Source: Chromera velia (lineage: Eukaryota > Sar > Chromeraceae). Taken from it: a stretch of 15,000 nucleotides of DNA. Both the position numbers and the translations under genes were made by a program. Under the pieces are notes generated by a model. The model did no database searches. It had not been told where the DNA came from and saw only the letters and a list, made by a program, of their open reading frames with translations. Shown here piece after piece: positions 1 to 8,928 of this stretch (its first letter is position 1; each line of letters opens with the position of its first letter). Location of the stretch: NCBI GenBank assembly GCA_018398765.1, contig JAHBMJ010001017.1, forward strand, positions 1 through 15,000, read 5' to 3'.

Positions 1-165
1 AATCCCGCAGACACGTTTGCAGGAAGGAAGAAAGAGGCTCTGGAAAAAAGAAAATACACATTAACGTGGAAAGCGCAGCACCGCAACATGCAAACGGCTA
101 ACAAGAAGGCAATGACTCGCACGACACGTACACACGCCATTCAGTTGGTCTCTTCCTGACTTCTT

Positions 166-2331
166 TTATTTCGTCATGCCAGCACGGTCAAAGAAAACCT
201 TGAGGTATGCAACCTCATCTAGTCGCATTCCGTACTTTTTGTACCTTTCCTGTCCAAGAATTTTGATCAATTGGGTCTCACAGCTTCTGTCATTCTGCCC
301 TGCGTCCATCATCACTTTGAACGCTCTCTCAAAATCCTCTGCCCCCATCTCATCACACAGACTCTCTCTCTTCTCGTGCCAATTGCGCACTGCCCACGGG
401 ACCACTGGAGCTTCCGGAGATTTCAAACGTGAGCTCTCACGAGACCCCACTGACCCCCCCCGAGATGATGAAGATGCACCCCCCATCCCCCCCCCTCCAG
501 CGGATCTCACACTCCTCGACCCCCCCCCAAGTGCAGACGCAGAGGGGGTGGTGGGAGTGGGGGGAATGGGACCTGTGGGCGTCCCCACCTTTTCCCTTTC
601 CCTTTCGGCTAGACACGTCTCCATGTTTCTCATCATGTCAGCCACATCGTTCTCGTCGTCGGATTCGGCGTCGAAATCGTCACTGTAGACGTCATCCGCC
701 TCTTCTTCCTCTGAAACTTCAGGGGCATCCCCTACTGCACGTCTGGAACTGGGGACCTCCCCCTTCTTACTTCCTGCCGCTGCCCCTAGAACGGACGAGA
801 ATGGCGCCTCTGCCGCTGTGTGCGCTTTTCCACGCGAGGAGCCGCGCACCAACGCAGTGACGTCGTTTCCTGTCGGGGAAGCAGATGGGGCAGAGCGTGA
901 TGCTGGGGAGAGAGGGACGGCTGCGGGAGGTGTGGGGGGTGCGAGACTTTGCGGACTGCCTGCGACTCCATCGACGTGTCGAGTGGGAGAGAAGAGGACC
1001 TGACCTGCAGGGGACGGGGGGGCCCGTAACAGGTCGGCCCCGGAGGGGGAGGTGGGGCCTGGGGGGCGTCGGCTGTTTTGGACTGCTTCCTTCAATTCAC
1101 TAAAACGTTTGTCTGCTGCCTCTCGCTTTCGTCGAAGCAATTTCTCACGAGGAGGGGTGACGGGGCGTGCCTCGTCCTCTTGCGGGTCTGCACTGGCTGC
1201 GGGTTTGGGAGTGGCAGAGGGGGGGGGAGGGGTGGGTTTGGCGGCTAAGGATGAATTGCTCAACTGGGAGGACCGGCGGGGTTTCAACCGTCCCTGGATG
1301 GGGTTGCCCTCATTGGACAGACGACGGGAACCACTCGCACTCAGGGGTCGGGGAGGGGGGTTCTTGTTTGTATCCAAGAACTCTTGGAGGTGTTGCTTGA
1401 CATACGGGTCTTGAAGGAGCTGTGCGGCAGATGGGCGGTCTACAGCGTCTTTGCTCAGGAGACGGCTGACAAGGCCCTGCACTTGCGGGCTAAAATGGGA
1501 AGGGAGGGGTTCGTAATTGCCCGTAACGACCTTGAAGGCCAGGGCGGTGATTCCGTTCTTTGTGGAAAAGGGACGGTCGAGGGCGCACATTTCGTAGAGT
1601 ACGCATCCCAACGCCCAGATATCTGATTTGAAATTGTACGGTTTGTTGTCAAAAAGCTCAGGGGACATGTAATACGGAGTGCCGATGGCTGTGACTGCCT
1701 GTTCTAACGTTCCCTGAAGGACCTTCGAAATCCCAAAATCCCCCAACTTGACCATTCTCTTTGAATCCGTCAGGAACAGATTCGAAGTCTTCAAGTCCCT
1801 GTGGAGAATGTGCTTGTCGTCGTGTATGTATTTCACAGCCATACAAATCTGGGCAAACCATGTGACGATCTGCTTTTCGTCAAAATAGGCAGAGGGGCCA
1901 CTCCCGCCCGCCTTTCGTCTCTCCTTGATTGCTCCACTCAAGTCCCCCCCCTTGCAGTACTCCATGATGATCACCAACATGTCGTTGATGACAAAATTCT
2001 CTTTGTACTCGACCACATTGGTGTGTTTCAACCTGCATACAAAGGGAGGAAGGTGCTGTCGATACACCTGTCATCTGAGTGTCTCATCGTAGAGAGAGAG
2101 AGACGCGGCAGTTCAGTACAAGTGCGTATGCATGTGGAGTGTTGCTTACTGTCGAAGCAGTTCCACTTCTCGGAAGGAGTCTTCCTGCTGCTTCGCGTCG
2201 AGAGCTGCGAGGTTGACTTGTTTCGCAATATATTGCTTTCCGTCCGCTGCTTTGACCACATAAGCACATCCGTAGTTTCCTCTGCCCACCAAACGAACCA
2301 TATCATACCCACTAGGTAAGTGCTCAGCCAT
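166..2331 (-). CDS. NEK-family serine/threonine protein kinase, two exons
   Basis: The exons are 2331-2150 and 2032-166; the 117-base intron starts GTAAGC, ends TATGCAG and splits the Q61 codon. The 682-residue product opens with a kinase domain (about residues 9-275): glycine loop GRGNYG at 16-21, lysine K37, helix-C glutamate E55, HRD catalytic aspartate D140 in [11 protein letters not shown] aspartate D159, and GTPYYMSPE at 178-186. The last motif and the GDFGIS segment are typical of NIMA-related kinases, which act in mitosis, centrosomes and cilia. The long tail is low complexity and rich in proline and S/T-P sites. It carries a basic charged helix-like stretch near 353-379, an acidic YSDDFD-containing stretch at 501-523, and a compact C-terminal block at about 624-677 containing KILGQERY and [12 protein letters not shown]. 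All catalytic residues are present, so it should be active. The NEK subfamily cannot be assigned by eye. The start is the first ATG ahead of the glycine loop. Confidence 0.93.
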
Positions 2332-2996
2332 TTTCTATCGGACACGACATTCAAGGCTGACGGCACAGACACACAGGTAAAGGGGCAAGCTTTTGACCCA
2401 GACAAAGGTCGAGCTGGGGGCCACTGTGCACTGCCGGAGTGAGCATTCTCTCAGCTGAGACTGTACAAAACGTACTGCATGCAACGAACAACACATGTCC
2501 GCGTCTTCGGTCCCCATGATGTCCCCATGCAAGTCTATAAAGGGGCCCCGGCACATGCGGCGCCTTCGGTACGTGCATGGCCCCGGCAATCCCCGGCATG
2601 CATGCCCCAGTTCCCGGCCGCGTGCACTGAGATGCCAAATGATGCCAAATGCAAACTGCTGTCGATCTGTCAGTGTCTGTGTGTCTCACAATCGTGTCTG
2701 ACGTGTGTACAGTCTTCGATCGAGTCTTGACTCAGCGCGATGTGCTTCATTATGATTCCTCGCAGTTTTCTCGAAGTTTCGATTTCTCGCTGGCAGCACG
2801 TCTGACTTCAAGAGTCGTCGAGATCACGGCAAAGCGAGACCAATAAGAATTTGTGTGTCAGACGCTGGAATCGCGAGAGTGTGACTTGCGGTTCTATCGA
2901 GGGAAAAAAGAACTATCTGTTTGGAAACTCGCTGCATCCATTTCACTTCTGCTCGGTCCAACATCATCGACATCGTCAAACGTGCGGCCAGACAGA
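2332..2996. promoter_or_regulatory. Divergent intergenic region between the NEK kinase and ankyrin genes
   Basis: This stretch separates two genes transcribed away from each other and should hold both promoters and 5' leaders. Visible elements are a TATAAAG at 2536-2542 reading toward the ankyrin gene, a twice-repeated GGCATGCATGC-type environment with a 12-base palindrome GGCATGCATGCC at 2595-2606, and a tandem ten-base repeat GATGCCAAAT at 2631-2650. The in-frame stretch 2853-2996 is open but begins with GTG, not ATG, so I treat it as leader. No start site can be fixed from sequence; the promoter role is inferred from gene orientation. Confidence 0.4.
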
Positions 2997-4364
2997 ATGT
3001 TTCCGCACTTCGTGCCTCCTCTTCACGGGCACCCAGTTTCTTATGTTCAGCAGCACTCTGTGCTTCCCAATCAAGTGACGTTCCACCAAACTCCCGTCTT
3101 CACCTACAAGCTGCCATACCTTCCGGCAAGGCCTGCCGTGATGGCGGCTCTTCCGTGCTTGGCTTTCCCCCGGCCGTCATTTTTCTTTCCCCGTTCTTTC
3201 GGACACTCGAGAGGGGTCCCGTCTGCGAGTATGACTGGACAGACAGCCTTCTCGGCGGTTGAGCAGACAGAAGTGAAGGCAGGGAATCCGGGGCCGTGTC
3301 GCTCCCTCTTTCAGCTGACGCCTATGATTTTGAGGAACGTGCGCGTGTTCAAGCCCGTGTCCGTCGAAACTATAATCTCAAATCTTGGTTGCGCTTCTGA
3401 TCTCCTTCTTCTCCTGCGCCTCGGCGCTCATGTGAACAGTATGTCGAAGCTGGCCAACGCCGACACCAACGAGAGAGAAAATCCAATTATGGCTCTCCCG
3501 CCGCTACTCAGAGCCGTTTCGCTGGGTTTTATTCCGGCTGTGAAGATGCTGGTGGCCTGCGGTGCTGCCTTAGAGAGACCGGCTGCCGATGGGACGACGG
3601 CACTCATGATCGCGTCTATGCTTGGCCAACTTGAGTCTCTTGAGTTCTTGCTGCAAGTCAAAGCGCAAGTGCACAGGGCCAACAAAGCGGGGATGACCGC
3701 ACTGCTGTTTGCCACTTTCACTAATCGCACCGATCTCATGAAGATGCTTTTGGAAGCCGAGGCAGATGTGAATGTCCGATGTGGAGGAATGACTCCTCTG
3801 ATGATGGCCTCCTTGAAGGGCGACACTGAGGCTGTGAGGCTGCTCCTTGAAGCCAAAGCGGACTTGCAGATCGCAGACCAAGATTTGACAGCTCTGCATC
3901 TGGCAGTTATGGCTGGCCGCAACGAAACTGTCAAGTTGCTTCTGAGGGCGGGTGCCAACATTGAGGGAAGTGGGGCCGATCGCATGACGCCGCTCATCTG
4001 CGCTGTTTTTGGAAACCAGACCGCAACTTTGAGGATGCTGCTGGTAGCGAACGCGAAAGTTGATGGAGTGGGTGCCGACGGCATCACAGCGCTGATGATA
4101 GCCGCTTCCATGGGTAACAGCGCAGCTGTCCAGCTCATTCTCTCCTTCAACGCAACAGTGAATGCCACTGATTCTGGTGGAAAAACTGCCTTGATGTGCG
4201 CCGCTGCGAAAGGCCATGTGGCGATTGTGAAGCGCTTGCTGTCCGCCGGTGCCAACGTCACCATCACAGATCGGGGTAAGCGGACGGCCTCCATGGTGGC
4301 TTCTCAGAACCGCCATGCAGCTGTCGTGGCTGCCCTCTGGAAGTACAAGAGGGGGGCAATTTAA
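2997..4364 (+). CDS. Ankyrin-repeat protein, single exon
   Basis: The first in-frame ATG (2997, A at -3) gives 455 residues. From about residue 167 to the C-terminus there are eight to nine ankyrin repeats of roughly 33 residues, with the recurring G-x-T-A/P-L-M-x-A-x-x-x-G-x-x-x-x-V-x-x-L-L-x-A-x-A-x-V pattern, for example GMTPLMMASLKGDTEAVRLL and GKTALMCAAAKGHVAIVKRL. Ankyrin solenoids bind protein partners; no enzymatic domain is visible, so the role is unknown. A later ATG at 3141 has a better context (G at -3, G at +4) and would give 407 residues. That N-terminus (MAALPCLAFPRPSFFFPRSF) is hydrophobic, basic and free of acidic residues for about 40 positions, which resembles an organelle-targeting leader. 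The frame is also open upstream of 2997, so an unseen 5' exon is possible. Confidence 0.84.
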   Translation: MFPHFVPPLHGHPVSYVQQHSVLPNQVTFHQTPVFTYKLPYLPARPAVMAALPCLAFPRPSFFFPRSFGHSRGVPSASMTGQTAFSAVEQTEVKAGNPGPCRSLFQLTPMILRNVRVFKPVSVETIISNLGCASDLLLLLRLGAHVNSMSKLANADTNERENPIMALPPLLRAVSLGFIPAVKMLVACGAALERPAADGTTALMIASMLGQLESLEFLLQVKAQVHRANKAGMTALLFATFTNRTDLMKMLLEAEADVNVRCGGMTPLMMASLKGDTEAVRLLLEAKADLQIADQDLTALHLAVMAGRNETVKLLLRAGANIEGSGADRMTPLICAVFGNQTATLRMLLVANAKVDGVGADGITALMIAASMGNSAAVQLILSFNATVNATDSGGKTALMCAAAKGHVAIVKRLLSAGANVTITDRGKRTASMVASQNRHAAVVAALWKYKRGAI

Positions 4365-5282
4365 AAAGAGCAGTCTTCTGAGTGTTCGACGTCACGATCG
4401 ATCGACTGCATGCTCACGGGAAGGAGTAACGGGGCCAAGGCCTCAAAGAATCCAGGCCCGGGGCATTATGTATTAAATATAACCACTGTTCTGATCGGTA
4501 CGCGATACACAATGAGTGGATTAATTCTAATTGAATGTGTATGTGGAATATACAGGAAACAAGACAACCAAAAAGGTGATAGTTCGGCTGAATAATTATC
4601 ATGCAGTTGATTGTGAATGATTAATAATGATCAATTGAATACATAATAAATGAGCAAGCATTAGGAGGCCAGTCTAGAGGCCAGTATAATTGTGATCGAT
4701 TTGTAAAATGTTAAAGTAAAATAAAGTTTAAAGTCCGATTTCCGACTAGCCCAGCTAGCGTAAGACTCCGTCTGGGTACTAGGAAATAAAACTTGAAAAA
4801 TTCACTCTAAATTCTTTGGACAACCTAGTGAACAACATATGACAACATCATGTCAACATGTCTATGACTAATAAAAAAAATGGATGAAATGGTCAAAATC
4901 ACAATTAGTTAAATTTAGTTTTATCACTTAATTAAAATTTTATCTACAGTCACAACGGTTTTATACTATCAGCGATCTATAGTCAGCCTCCAAGTCAGCA
5001 ATGTTGAACTTAAATTCTACAGAAATCCTAGCAGAAATCAAACGTTTTTGAACGTTCAAAAATACTTAAAAAGCGATTTATGTGCACGTATAATCTATGA
5101 TGTATTTAAAATATGAAGGCAGTATTATTCTATATAGCTATATCATTTAAGTTTGAGGGGCAGTTCAAATAGCAGTTTTGTGGGTGTTTTTCTAGGTGTT
5201 TTTTTCAAAACGTGCCGCTAGGTGCGTCATCAGCGTCAGGCTATGCTGTCAGCAGCGTTACATCAGACTGTCATAAGTGCAA
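4365..5282. other. AT-rich non-coding island
   Basis: No convincing gene on either strand. From about 4465 to 5200 the composition is strongly AT-rich, unlike the GC-richer genes around it, with many stops in all frames. It contains a spaced repeat of GAGGCCAGT (4665-4673 and 4677-4685), an imperfect inverted repeat CTAGCCCAG / CTGGGTACTAG (4746-4754 and 4772-4782), and a perfect 18-base palindrome at 5045-5062. It lies between the 3' end of the ankyrin gene and the 3' end of the convergent gene A. It could be the remains of a mobile element or a structural spacer; I found no open frame or terminal repeat that settles this. Confidence 0.55.
5045..5062. repeat. Perfect 18-base palindrome
   Basis: TTTTTGAACGTTCAAAAA reads identically on both strands with no spacer. 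It lies within the AT-rich island and belongs to no gene model. It could be a protein-binding dyad or arise by chance in AT-rich sequence. Confidence 0.8.
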
Positions 5283-6219
5283 TTAACGTGTACGCAAACT
5301 GATCCCGTCGTTGTTCAAAGTTCCTGTCGATGAGAGAACTAAGAAAGTCACCACAGCAGCGCCAAGTAAGACACCGTAGAAAATGTTCCGTCGTTTCCTC
5401 CTTTGTGCCCGTGCGTTTGCAGCAGCACTGCCATCGGTGTCTGCCTGTTGTGTCGTCACAACGGGCGGGGGCGGTTGTGGAAGATGTCCGGGGACGCCCG
5501 TGCCTGTTCCTTGGGCCAGCCAGGGCCGCCCTGGCATTCGCGGGTCGTATTCGGCACGCGGGGTCGGTGCTACTCGGATAAATGAGATCGACGGGTGTGC
5601 CTGTACGCAGTGATCGGACATGGACATGTGAGGGAGCCGGAAAATTTCGAAAAGAAAGGCATGACATATGATGACAGACAGAAATGAAACAAAAAAAAAG
5701 AACGGAAAGAAGAAGATGCTTCAAGGAACGCTCAGAAGGAAGGATCGAGTTGAGGTCACGGTCTGTAGTAGGACTGTCAAAGTGCATTGACCTGGGAATA
5801 CCAGAAGACACGGAGCGCTGACCGGCAATGTGTACTGCCGCATTGAGGGCCGGCTGGCCGTCAGAAGTCCCATGAGGTCTTCGTTGTATCTCCTCTGAGT
5901 GCTCAGGGGACGCCTGCAGGCTCGAGAGCAGAACCGAACAAGAAAACCAGACGGAGGAAGAGGTGTCTGTCGACAGTGCCCGCTCGCGCTCTTGACTTTG
6001 CTTCCCGTCGCAAATGTAGTCTAATACCTGCCTGCCTGCCTGTCTGCTGCAACCTACCTACCTACCTACCTACCTACCTAGCTGGCTACCAACCGAGACA
6101 CAGACAAACACACACATGCATATACTCTCTCACCCCCACCTACGTCCACAGACGCAGAGCCTCTCCCTCCCTCTTCCTAACCCCCTCTTTCCCTCTCCCT
6201 CTCTCACGCACCCACGCAC

Positions 6220-6252
<33 letters not shown>

Positions 6253-7583
6253 TCGAACAAGGAGCGCTCGCGCGTGGGAGAGAGATAGCCAATCAAAGGT
6301 GTGTCGAAGACAACGCCATAGACAGAGGAACAGATCAATCCAGACAGCACAGAAAGGAACAGAGAGTACCAGCCAGATATACAGAAATTGGATCCGCAAC
6401 TGCACACGAAAAAGCAAAAGCAGAATTGCCTGTCGCTTTGAAAAACAGATGAAGGGACACACAAAAAAAGTTCAAGGTGCGGCTCTGTGCTGCAAAAAGT
6501 CATCTGAGCAGTGAAAAAAACTTCATCCATCCCGTCCACAACAGACTTTGAGCGGGCTACCTGCAAAAGGGGCACAGCGCGGGATGCCGTGGAGTCGCTC
6601 GTCTGAAGATCTCCGAAAAGCATTCATTGCCTGCAAGAGAAACACAACGCTTATGCAAAAAGTCAGAGAGAGAAAAATGGGAGCACGGAAAGAGTGGACA
6701 AAGGAGGACAGCTTTTTGTACAGCAAAGTGTGGAGTTGCCGTACTGACCGAAAGAACTGAAGCAACTCAAAGGAGAAAACGAAGAAAAGGTGCAACCGGA
6801 GCTTTACACCTGGAAAGTCAGACAACAAGACCGACGATTGAATTCCAGAAACGGTACGCAGGAAGGATGTGCAAACGGCATGCATGCATGTCGATTGTAG
6901 GATCCCTCTTTGGCTGAGAACTCATTCGCTGATAGTGGTGCACTAGGGTAAGTTGTTGACACATTCTTCTTTTTCATGTAGACGGATGGAAACTCGCACG
7001 AGTGCTCAAGCATCAAGAGATCCGGGGCAGATCCACTAAAAGAAGATGAGTTCGATGACTCTCTTGTGAATTCGAAGGGGAAACCTGCCCAGGACGCAAT
7101 TCATTCTAAAGACGGCGAAAAAACAAAACACACTCAAAAATAACGGGTGCCACGGGAGGGGATAAACCCACATATGCACTTTCCACAAGAGGGCGACCCA
7201 GAGCAAAACACCGGCCGTTTCCTCCCCGTGCTCATTTCAAAGAAGCAGATGGGACAGTCCTTGTTCACCAGTTCCTCCTCTTCGGGCTCAATCGGCTCTT
7301 CTGTACCTGCTGCCGCCCCTTCCCTTCCCCCGTCTCCGTCTCCTCTCCCTTCGCCTCTCGCGTCCCCGTTCCCGACTTCCTGGAGGGGTCGGGGAAGCAC
7401 AAAGCCACCTGTCAGAAGCCGGGGGTGGTGAGCCCCGTCGGCGGCTTCAGTCTGGGCTCTGGTCCCTTCCCCCCCGTCACCATCTTCAGCAGCCACCGCG
7501 GTGTCGTCTCCTGTGGGGATGGGTGCAGGGGATGGGGAGACGGGTCTTCCCACCGTCTCTGGGACAGGCACTGCAGGCGTCAT
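5283..7583 (-). CDS. Gene A: tail-anchored C4C4-type RING finger protein, four exons
   Basis: Exons 7583-7172, 6630-6561, 5913-5823 and 5600-5283 give 296 residues; introns 1-3 are 541, 647 and 222 bases, with phases 1, 2 and 0. Exons 2-4 were found by alignment with paralogue B at 11051-13173. The N-terminus (1-108) is acidic, Gly/Pro-rich and probably disordered, with GGFVLPRPL at 59-67. The RING finger has cysteines 110, 113, 127, 133, 138, 141, 157 and 160 (C136 extra), spaced C-x2-C-x13-C-x5-C-x4-C-x2-C-x15-C-x2-C, with SCGKCIC and LCPFCR signatures; cysteine replaces histidine at ligand four, as in CNOT4. A block RRYNEDLMGLLTASRPSMRQ follows (168-187). The last exon starts HPSISFIR, has a PPPP linker, RRKRR at 258-262, and one membrane helix at about 264-281. 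I infer a membrane-bound E3 ubiquitin ligase facing the cytosol; no substrate is evident. Intron donors are GTGGGT, GTAGCC and GTCAGC, so intron 1 is slightly unusual. The acceptor before exon 4 follows about 116 bases without AG. Confidence 0.84.
6027..6080. repeat. CCTG then CCTA microsatellites in intron 2 of gene A
   Basis: A short CCTG run at 6027-6041 is followed by about seven copies of CCTA at 6053-6080. Both lie inside the 647-base second intron of gene A. Confidence 0.9.
6225..6252. repeat. (CA)14 dinucleotide microsatellite in intron 2 of gene A
   Basis: An uninterrupted CA run of 28 bases, preceded by imperfect CACG/CACC units. It helps make intron 2 of gene A (647 bases) longer than the matching intron of gene B (308 bases). 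Confidence 0.95.
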
Positions 7584-8928
7584 GTCCGTCTACCCGGGTT
7601 TAGTCTACACGGGCCCGTTAGGAGGCCCGAGTGCCCATTTCGTTGACAACTAAAACATACCTGCAGCATTCCAATTGAGGATCGAAGTACCACGGCATGC
7701 ATCACCCCGGCTGTCTCCGTCTACACGGGTCTACTGCTCAAGCACGCAGGTATATTGTCTGGAAAACCTGTGATCGATGCGTAGTGGCAACTGGGATGAA
7801 GAGGAGCCCGAAAAGGCACTTCTGCGTGTCTCAACAAATCCAGTGATTCAAGTAATCCAGCCCTATTCCAGCCCTTGGCCCCTTGAAGGCTCCTTTTTCA
7901 CCTATATATATAGCTTCGTCACTTGACATGCAGTGACTTTTTTGTGCTTTTTTTTTTTTTTTTTAATACATGGCGCGCTCCCAAAATCTGCATGCATGCA
8001 TGGGCGCAAAAAGTGCGCCGCGGCATGCATGCATGCACATTGCATGCATGCACATGCATATAGAATTTTTTCCCCTTTAATTCGATCCTCTCCTTATATA
8101 TATAATTGTAGTGAGGGAATGCAGTTCAATGTACCCCAATCTTTGGCACACTCGATTTCATTGTTGGCTTTTCATGTATGGCAAGTTGTTAAGTCAGACT
8201 GCAGGGTGGTTGAACCAGCAAATTGAGGGACAGTGGCTGGAGAGACGGACTCGGCCCTCCAGGTTCGGACGGCTTGTGTGACTCAATTGCCGTCTGCTGA
8301 CTGTCGTTGGTGCCATCGTCCGTCAACTTCCGTCCAGTGTGCTAACCGATGGACTCGCAGAAAAAGACCGAGGAGGTCGACGAAGAAGTGTCAGCAGTGC
8401 ATTCTCACATCGACAGACAGACACTTTCCTGCATGCATGCATCTGTGCGGACAGACACCGTCTCGTGGGTCGATCGATACAGAACATCCATCTTACTCCC
8501 GTCTGCACAAATAGAGCTGGAGGCACGCCAGTCTACACCTTGTCTGCACGACCCATTAAAAGAACAGTTGATTGCGAAACTTCCTCACCGCCTATCTCTC
8601 CACCTGCATACGCATTTTTTGCTTATATATGTGCGTGCTTATACGGCGTTAATTCTCAGTTCACGCCCTTTCTTTTCTTCTGAAGCCTAACTTTTCTTCC
8701 GCGACCATACTTTGCAAGTCCCTTCCTTTCGCGGCTTCAAAGCTTTTGCAAACTTTTTTTTACAGGCAGAAGCATTGCTTCTTCTTCTTCCTCTTCTTCA
8801 TTTTTTGGGCTTCGTATTGAAAGTCTCCGGGTGATGATTGCGAGGTTGCATGCATGTATGCATGCAGAAACGAGTTTCGATCCGACGGGGTGCCTGTGTT
8901 CCTTCACAAGTGGGGATGGTGCACAATT
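7584..8928. promoter_or_regulatory. Intergenic region between gene A and the anchored-protein gene
   Basis: The flanking genes point away from each other, so both promoters should lie here. Visible elements: a repeated TCCGTCTAC(A/C)CGGGT at 7585-7599 and 7715-7730; TATATATATA near 7903; a 17-base T run at 7948-7964; the TGCATGCA cluster at 7989-8052; TATATATATA again near 8095; further TGCATGCA sites at 8430-8442 and 8847-8866; and a CTT run near 8778-8799. Open frames of about 110 codons on the plus strand (for example 8349-8690) show no domain, no paralogue and no splice logic, so I do not call a gene. The promoter function is inferred from gene orientation. Confidence 0.4.
7989..8052. promoter_or_regulatory. 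Cluster of TGCATGCA sites around a GC-rich hairpin
   Basis: Three TGCATGCA-containing runs occur at 7989-8002, 8023-8037 and 8041-8052. Between the first two is a perfect six-base-pair stem GGCGCA/TGCGCC with a five-base loop (8003-8019). TGCATGCA is its own reverse complement, so the flanking runs can also pair with each other. TGCATGCA-like sites are bound by ApiAP2 proteins in apicomplexans; a similar role here is inferred. Confidence 0.45.

Noticed and set aside
2536-2542. TATAAAG as a defined promoter of the ankyrin gene
   Set aside because: It is over 450 bases from the ATG and no start site is known, so it is only mentioned inside the intergenic entry.
3428-4294. A 288-codon minus-strand frame opposite the ankyrin gene
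   Set aside because: It is the mirror of the ankyrin repeats. The sense strand has clear domain structure and the antisense frame none.
5263-5811. A 182-codon minus-strand frame overlapping the last exon of gene A
   Set aside because: It runs through intron 3 and reads exon 4 in the wrong frame. The exon 4 frame is supported by paralogue B and by a membrane helix.
6053-6252. Repeat arrays considered as CRISPR or telomeric sequence
   Set aside because: These are di- and tetranucleotide microsatellites without spacers, inside a eukaryotic intron. CCTA is not a telomere unit I can support here.
8349-8690. A 113-codon plus-strand frame starting MDSQKKTEEVDEEV
   Set aside because: The first residues look protein-like, but the rest has no domain, no hydrophobic pattern and no paralogue in the window. 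It could be chance.
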